Source: CAYPAU01 sp964408825 | Lineage (GTDB): Bacteria > Patescibacteriota > Microgenomatia > Levybacterales > UBA12049 | Reading direction: 5' to 3' | DNA length: 16,531 nucleotides | NCBI GenBank assembly: GCA_964408825.1 | Contig: CAYPAU010000017.1 | Coordinates: 1 to 16,531, forward strand | Notes under the pieces: generated by a model | Told to the model about the DNA's origin: nothing | Database searches by the model: none | Seen by the model: only the letters and a program-made list of their open reading frames with translations | Shown: positions 12,299-16,531 of the stretch, piece after piece | Layout of the letters: each line of letters begins with the position of its first letter | How positions within the stretch are numbered: the stretch's first letter is position 1 | Translations under genes and position numbers: made by a program

Positions 12299-12523
12299 AT
12301 GCCTATTGCTTCACACATTCAAAAATATTTCTGGGAAATTGATGCCAAAAAAGCAACTCCTAAGAATCACCCGCAGTACTATATCAAGCGCATCCTGGAA
12401 CTCGGAGACAAAAAAGCTGTCTCCTGGCTGAAGAGAGTTTTCGGCAAAAAGAAAATTAAACAAGTTGTTCTAAAAACGCGCCTTTCCCTTAAATCCCGAA
12501 ACTACTGGAAGTCAAATTTATAA
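12299..12523 (+). CDS. DUF6922-like small protein, probable antitoxin partner, 74 aa
   Basis: The sequence FWEIDAKKATPKNHPQYYIK followed by RILELGDKKAVSWLKRVFG matches my recollection of the DUF6922 family, short proteins encoded directly before AbiEii-type nucleotidyltransferases. It is basic and helical with no export signal. It is separated from the next gene by 16 nt. By analogy with other AbiE-type pairs the first gene would neutralise or regulate the second. This is inferred from gene order, not from visible catalytic or DNA-binding residues. Confidence 0.65.
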   Translation: MPIASHIQKYFWEIDAKKATPKNHPQYYIKRILELGDKKAVSWLKRVFGKKKIKQVVLKTRLSLKSRNYWKSNL

Positions 12524-12539
12524 TTAATCTATAATTTAG

Positions 12540-13151
12540 ATGTTTGAAAATGTCTTGTCTCCCTCAACAAAAAACCTTCTTAAGAAGCTGAAGCCAAATA
12601 ATCTTCCGGAAAAATCTTATCTTGCGGGGGGAACGGCAATTGCGCTTCAACTGGGACATCGGCGCTCTGACGACTTAGATTTTTTTACCCCTTCGGAATT
12701 TAACGAGAAACAATGGGAAGAAAAACTGAAAATTGACTTAAGCTTCAATTTACTGCAAAGGGACTGGCAGACTTTGATAGGTACTATCGGCAAAGTAAAA
12801 TTCTCATTATTCTCATATATGCATAAACAGATCGATTCTCCGGTAAGGTATCTCCATCTTACAGTGGCATCACTGCCTGATCTTTGCGCCATGAAACTTG
12901 ATACGATAATTGCAAGAGGTACAAAAAGGGATTTTATTGATATATTTTTTTTATCGCAAAAATTCGGATTAAAAAGACTTTTGCGTTTTTACCAGAAAAA
13001 GTATGGTAATTTAAGCGAAAGAGAAATTATGATTAGAAAAGCTTTGATCTTTTTTGAGGAAGCGGATAAAGATGAGATGCCCGAAATGCTGGCACCTGCG
13101 AATTGGAAGGAAATCAGAAGTTGGTTTGTAAAAGAAATAAAAAAAGTGTAA
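12540..13151 (+). CDS. AbiEii/AbiGii-type nucleotidyltransferase (toxin family), 203 aa
   Basis: The nucleotidyltransferase core is visible: YLAGGTAIALQLGHRRSDDLDFF (residues about 27-49) has the GG(T/S) loop and the paired acidic residues D45 and D47. MKLDTIIARGTKRDFIDIFFL (about 120-140) supplies the Lys and Asp that complete the site in this family. AbiEii proteins act as toxins of type IV or type II-like systems and in phage abortive infection; some relatives modify tRNA ends. A TATAAT at 12530-12535 is only 4 nt upstream and may be chance. The catalytic residues look intact, so it is probably active. A defence role is inferred from the family. Confidence 0.85.
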   Translation: MFENVLSPSTKNLLKKLKPNNLPEKSYLAGGTAIALQLGHRRSDDLDFFTPSEFNEKQWEEKLKIDLSFNLLQRDWQTLIGTIGKVKFSLFSYMHKQIDSPVRYLHLTVASLPDLCAMKLDTIIARGTKRDFIDIFFLSQKFGLKRLLRFYQKKYGNLSEREIMIRKALIFFEEADKDEMPEMLAPANWKEIRSWFVKEIKKV

Positions 13152-13165
13152 AATTGAATGTCCTC

Positions 13166-13194
13166 TTGACATTAGTGCATAATATTACTAAAAT
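13166..13194 (+). promoter_or_regulatory. Promoter of the second Tat-type lipoprotein gene
   Basis: TTGACA (13166-13171), a 17-nt spacer and TAAAAT (13189-13194). The ATG at 13206 is 11 nt after the -10, with no Shine-Dalgarno sequence. Confidence 0.7.
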
Positions 13195-13205
13195 AGGCTT
13201 ATAGC

Positions 13206-14225
13206 ATGAGTAATATCCAGGAAAAACCTTCTTCGGGAAGAAGAATGACCAGACGAGCCTTTTTTGGCCTAGCAGGAGGCGCAGTTGCTGCAGGAGCTTT
13301 AACGGTAACGGGAGTCGGATGCGGTGACGAAGGACCAACTGCTTCAACCAATCCTCCTGGAACAACCACATCTTTCGCTCGACCCAGCATAGACAATGCT
13401 ACTCCCACTGTCTCCCCTACGCCTGAGCCCACAGCTTCACCCGAACCTACCCCATCAATTGGATATAATCAGACAGAAGATGGGATTATTTATGGAACCG
13501 AAGCAGGAGAGGTCTTGAACGTGCCTCAAATAGAAGGCCTTAGGGCCCAGCTTGAAGATAGCGAGACCGGAAAAAAACCGGTATACCGAGCTATTGAAGG
13601 CAACCCTTATGGGCTTTCTCCTGAAGACTACGCCGGTGAATATAAACCAAATGTTTGGCTTGAGACCCAACAGACAGGAGGGGTAGTACTCAAGGCCCCG
13701 GTTGTGTTAAAACTTATTAATGATAAATTGACTAATGAGACTGAAAAATGGACTGTTCCGCTTCCTGTTGATATAAGAGGTTATGGAAATAAAGACAAGA
13801 ATGTCTCTATAAGCTTTTCTACTGGTTATGGAAACTATCAATTCCCTATGGTAAAAGTCTTATTTGAAGGTAATCTACCTCTGGTAAATATCATACCCAA
13901 TACAGGACAAGTGGATGTATTGGCAAATACCTATTATGGATGGCTATATAGTAACGGTGATGGTACACGCTTGAGAGCCCCCGTTCCCGGAAATGAAATG
14001 GGTTATATTGTTGTAGCAGGATCTATGGAGGGATTCACAGAGAATGCTTTCTTACAGAGTTCATTTGGAGATAAAGTATCAGACGTTAGTACTTCTGTTA
14101 ATGTAACAATTAATGGCAGAGATAATAACACATGGAAGTCTTTTGATATTAACCCAAGTAAGGTATTATCTGTTATGAATAACACGTCAGAAGTTCCGGT
14201 CTTTCTTGCTTCTAACAACCCTTAA
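13206..14225 (+). CDS. Tat-exported, probable lipoprotein with Pro/Thr stalk, 339 aa
   Basis: The twin-arginine motif TRRAFFG (15-21, Arg16-Arg17) and a Gly/Ala-rich hydrophobic stretch end at GVGC (36-39). Cys39 could be lipidated, though the lipobox is weak. A Pro/Thr/Glu/Ser stalk (about 60-85, TPTVSPTPEPTASPEPTPS) precedes a large beta-rich domain with Tyr, Asn and Gly-rich segments (DIRGYGNKDKNVSISFSTGY, NTYYGWLYSNGDGTRL). The stalk suggests a domain held away from the membrane. No enzyme signature was found. It is followed by a hairpin and a promoter for the membrane protein at 14299. The arrangement parallels that at 10639-12200. Confidence 0.75.
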   Translation: MSNIQEKPSSGRRMTRRAFFGLAGGAVAAGALTVTGVGCGDEGPTASTNPPGTTTSFARPSIDNATPTVSPTPEPTASPEPTPSIGYNQTEDGIIYGTEAGEVLNVPQIEGLRAQLEDSETGKKPVYRAIEGNPYGLSPEDYAGEYKPNVWLETQQTGGVVLKAPVVLKLINDKLTNETEKWTVPLPVDIRGYGNKDKNVSISFSTGYGNYQFPMVKVLFEGNLPLVNIIPNTGQVDVLANTYYGWLYSNGDGTRLRAPVPGNEMGYIVVAGSMEGFTENAFLQSSFGDKVSDVSTSVNVTINGRDNNTWKSFDINPSKVLSVMNNTSEVPVFLASNNP

Positions 14226-14236
14226 GCCTTATCAAT

Positions 14237-14253
14237 CCCCGATCAAATCGGGG
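14237..14253 (+). terminator. GC-rich hairpin, possible weak terminator
   Basis: CCCCGAT (14237-14243), loop CAA, ATCGGGG (14247-14253): a perfect 7-bp stem 12 nt after the stop codon. AAAATC follows instead of a U-tract, so it may be an RNA-stabilising hairpin rather than an intrinsic terminator. Confidence 0.35.
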
Positions 14254-14263
14254 AAAATCAGGG

Positions 14264-14292
14264 TTGACAGCCCTTCATTTCTTCCTTACTAT
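14264..14292 (+). promoter_or_regulatory. Promoter of the 14299 gene and downstream surface protein
   Basis: TTGACA (14264-14269), a 17-nt spacer and TACTAT (14287-14292). The predicted transcript start coincides with the ATG at 14299, making the message leaderless. Confidence 0.7.
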
Positions 14293-14298
14293 TAAACT

Positions 14299-14931
14299 AT
14301 GCAGCAGCCTTTTTATAAAAGGCCCATTGTCTGGGTTATCTTATTAGTTTTAGTAACCATAATTCTTGCAATCATTCTTCTTAATCCTTCGTCTTCTCAA
14401 AACATATCGCAAAATCTATCCTTACGGCTTTCCAATGAACCAAAGCCTGGAAGTTGCCTTATTCTCGAAGAAAAATATTGTAAATCTGTAAAATTTATCC
14501 AGGATCCGATTACAGATGGCTCGCTTGCTGTTTACAAACTGTCTCCAAAAACCACTCTCTTCTCGCCCGTAGATGGTTTTCAAGGCACAGCCACGTTCTT
14601 CTTCAAAGACAGAAGTATTCTATATCCGGGTGTTAGTATAAATGTGGGCAGAGATAACACAATAGAGACTAGAACAGCAATATACAGTTTCATCTTTTAT
14701 GGGAAAGTCGATGCAAATAAATCGTCGGCTAAGAAGGGGGAAGTAATTAGTGAGCTTTCAGATAAAACAATAGATTCTTTAGGAGACTACAATCTTGCAG
14801 TAAGAATAACAAAACAAACAAATTATACGGTAGACGATAGAAGCCTTGGTCATTCTGCCAATACCAAAGTATATTATGGCGATGGATCAGATTTGCTCAA
14901 AAAATTACTTGAAAATGATAAATCTAAATGA
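14299..14931 (+). CDS. Membrane-anchored extracytoplasmic protein, 210 aa
   Basis: One membrane segment (about 9-28) with a basic N-terminus gives an outside C-terminus. A Ser/Asn linker leads to a beta-rich domain with a cysteine pair (GSCLILEEKYC), FSPVDGFQG, and ANKSSAKKGEVISELSDKTI. The last resembles the K-x-G-(D/E)-x-(I/V) turn of M23-like or hybrid-motif folds, but no HxH zinc site is present. It shares order, topology and several short motifs with the protein at 11481-12200, so the two may be distant paralogs. Its TGA overlaps the start of the next gene (ATGA at 14928-14931), so it is translationally coupled to the large Cys-rich surface protein. Confidence 0.7.
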   Translation: MQQPFYKRPIVWVILLVLVTIILAIILLNPSSSQNISQNLSLRLSNEPKPGSCLILEEKYCKSVKFIQDPITDGSLAVYKLSPKTTLFSPVDGFQGTATFFFKDRSILYPGVSINVGRDNTIETRTAIYSFIFYGKVDANKSSAKKGEVISELSDKTIDSLGDYNLAVRITKQTNYTVDDRSLGHSANTKVYYGDGSDLLKKLLENDKSK

Positions 14932-16531
14932 AAAAAAATAGCTTAATATTTTTCGTAACGACTTTAATTTTTTTTCTAGCTTTTTTTGTTTTCAATTTAT
15001 TTCTTCCAGCTAAAACTTCTGCCATACCAATCTGCGATGGTTTCGGTTGTTCTTTCGCTCCTTGTTCCGCCGGACCATCGGCCTGTGGTGTAAGTCCCGG
15101 AGCCTGCTCAACGCAACAAGCGAATGTTTGTAATAGTTCCTGTTCTGATAGCTGTGATTGTGCATCTCAACCCGGCAATACAGCCTGGACTAAATATGCT
15201 ACGAGCTGTGTTGAAGATCCTCCAGGCTCGTGTAAATGGGTATGGGTTTATGATACGGTTGTTGGGTCTACGGGGGATAAATGCCATACAAACCCGTATA
15301 ATTCCTATTCCTCCCTAAATGCCGGGTCGTGCGATCCAAATTACCCAAATGACACCAATCGGGGGAACCTATACAAAACCTGCTGTGCAGGGTCAAATGT
15401 TTCATCTAGTGCTTGTAGCGCCTACTCAATAGACACCGTAAATCCTCCATATGAAGGCTCTTGCCCCTCGGGGACATCAACTGTTATGTGCGGAGTATCT
15501 CTATCTACCTGCCAAGATGTTTGTGGAGGTAATAACTGTTTTGGTTCTGGAGTTTATTGCACAACTTCTGCCTGTGGAACAAATGCGTGTCAGGCGATTT
15601 TCCCTCCTCCCCCCTCCACCTGCTCGGATGGGACGCCTTATAATACTTGTAAATCCGGCAGTCCACCTACCTACTGTAATGGATCAGGGTCCCTCGTAAA
15701 TGCTTGCGGAACCTGCGGTTGCCCTTCCGATCAAGTTTGCAAGGTTGACGGATCTTGCGGCATTCCTCCACCATCCTCCCCTTCAAGTAGCAGTCTCAAT
15801 ACCTCCCAAGCTTGTCAGGCCAACGGGACCGTAACCGCCACTCTCTCATGGGGTTCTGTCTCGGGAGCTACGGGATATAGGGTTTACAAATGGACCGGTT
15901 CTGTCTGGCAACTCTTGCCGAATGGCGATGTAACCACTACAAATTACAGTTGGACAAATCTCTCCCAAAACACCGGCTATACATGGGGAGTTTCTGCTTA
16001 TAATTCCGCTGGTGAATCAGATATATCCTGGAGTAGTAACAGCGGCTTTACATCCCAAATCTGCCCCCCTCCTCCCCCAGCCCCCACTGACCGGTCATGC
16101 GATGTCTTTGGGTACACAATTAATCTTTCATGGAGCGCATCGGCAAATGCCACTTCTTATCAAATCGCCCTGACCGATACAACAACAAATACTACCTCGA
16201 CAATAACGACCGGAAACGTTACTTCTTATCCGGCAAGCATAACCCCAAATCATGATTACACATGGTCTATTAAGGCCTGCAATTCTGCCGGATGCTCCAA
16301 CACGGCAACGACCGGTTCAGGCTTTACATGTTATGAACCTAAGGCTTCCTGCAAGGTACCGGATAATCTTGCGGGGGCAGGGACGTGGTACGGCGATGTC
16401 AACGGAAACGGTTCGGTGGACAATCAGGATATAGAAAAAATTTCAAAAGATGATTCATCAGGAGCCGTAAATTCATGGTCTCAGAGTTTGAGAGAAGGAG
16501 GAGGTGTGTTCAATTCACCATCCGATCAAAC
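14928..16531 (+). CDS. Large secreted Cys-rich protein with FnIII-like and dockerin-like parts, 3' end outside window
   Basis: An uninterrupted frame from ATG 14928 to the right edge, at least 534 codons. A signal peptide (about 1-34, ending AKTSA) comes first. Residues about 37-285 carry more than 30 cysteines, many as CxxC or C-x(3-5)-C, with Gly, Ser, Thr and Pro between, implying a disulfide-rich exported domain. Two fibronectin-III-like domains follow: about 291-378 (LSWGSVSGATGYRVYKWTG, YTWGVSAYNSAGES) and about 386-470 (LSWSASANATSYQIALTD, YTWSIKACNSAGCS). From 490 the loop DVNGNGSVDNQD has Asp, Asn, Asn, Ser and Asp where a dockerin type I or EF-hand calcium loop needs them. It is probably a cell-surface adhesin or scaffold. 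No catalytic domain is visible yet. Confidence 0.82.
   Translation, partial: MKKNSLIFFVTTLIFFLAFFVFNLFLPAKTSAIPICDGFGCSFAPCSAGPSACGVSPGACSTQQANVCNSSCSDSCDCASQPGNTAWTKYATSCVEDPPGSCKWVWVYDTVVGSTGDKCHTNPYNSYSSLNAGSCDPNYPNDTNRGNLYKTCCAGSNVSSSACSAYSIDTVNPPYEGSCPSGTSTVMCGVSLSTCQDVCGGNNCFGSGVYCTTSACGTNACQAIFPPPPSTCSDGTPYNTCKSGSPPTYCNGSGSLVNACGTCGCPSDQVCKVDGSCGIPPPSSPSSSSLNTSQACQANGTVTATLSWGSVSGATGYRVYKWTGSVWQLLPNGDVTTTNYSWTNLSQNTGYTWGVSAYNSAGESDISWSSNSGFTSQICPPPPPAPTDRSCDVFGYTINLSWSASANATSYQIALTDTTTNTTSTITTGNVTSYPASITPNHDYTWSIKACNSAGCSNTATTGSGFTCYEPKASCKVPDNLAGAGTWYGDVNGNGSVDNQDIEKISKDDSSGAVNSWSQSLREGGGVFNSPSDQ

Noticed and set aside
15124..16434. Plus-strand short ORFs inside the Cys-rich gene
   Set aside because: They lie in other frames of the long open frame beginning at 14928, which has a signal peptide and recognisable domains and runs off the window.
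1..16531. Recoding of UGA as glycine, as in some CPR lineages
   Set aside because: UGA ends the reductase gene and the 14299 gene at plausible C-termini, and no conserved gene here needs in-frame UGA.

Overview
The window reads as a chromosomal segment of a Candidate Phyla Radiation (Patescibacteria) bacterium, most likely a Microgenomates-type lineage. This is inferred from compact gene packing, many small unrecognised proteins, threonine/proline-linker surface proteins, a shortened release factor 1 and a CPR/archaeal-style NIF3 N-terminus. Phylogeny was not computed. UGA is used as an ordinary stop (the reductase ends at 9985-9987, the membrane protein at 14929-14931), which argues against the UGA-recoded CPR groups.

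Layout. 1-265: 5' part of a NIF3-family gene (minus), then a two-module palindromic repeat and a heptad-repeat hairpin. 474-557: tRNA-Leu(CAA). 616-798: small ORF. 839-2950 (minus): a frame-disrupted gene, dnaB and a Gly/Gln/Pro-rich small protein. 3024-5301: operon of two cell-surface proteins and an M24 Xaa-Pro peptidase. 5306-6931: a leader that looks like a classical leader-peptide attenuator, a 68-residue Cys-containing protein and hisS. 6900-7751 (minus): possible DNA-binding protein. 7837-9106: rpmE and prfA. 9292-9987: flavodoxin/ferredoxin-type reductase, flanked by two structured intergenic elements. 10242-12200: small ORF, a Tat-type lipoprotein and a membrane-anchored protein. 12299-13151: DUF6922/AbiEii-type toxin-antitoxin-like pair. 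13206-16531: second Tat-type lipoprotein, second membrane-anchored protein, then a long Cys-rich secreted protein with fibronectin-III-like and dockerin-like parts that runs off the window.

Three observations stand out. First, 5306-5499 has all the parts of a translation-coupled attenuator: a 22-codon peptide with Tyr-Tyr-His-His, a protector hairpin, a 9-bp antiterminator and a U-tract terminator, placed upstream of a small gene and histidyl-tRNA synthetase. Second, at least six elements built on a 7-nt period are scattered here; three lie inside or across the ends of the peptidase and reductase genes and are translated as part of the protein. Third, many genes share a TTGACA-N17-TAxxxT promoter placed so that the expected transcript starts at or within a few bases of the ATG, so leaderless mRNAs appear to be the rule. 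One copy of the dispersed palindrome sits exactly at such a start in front of rpmE.

No stretch over 300 bases lacks a gene. The longest intergenic stretches (266-473, 5302-5496, 9107-9291, 9988-10241) are each described below.
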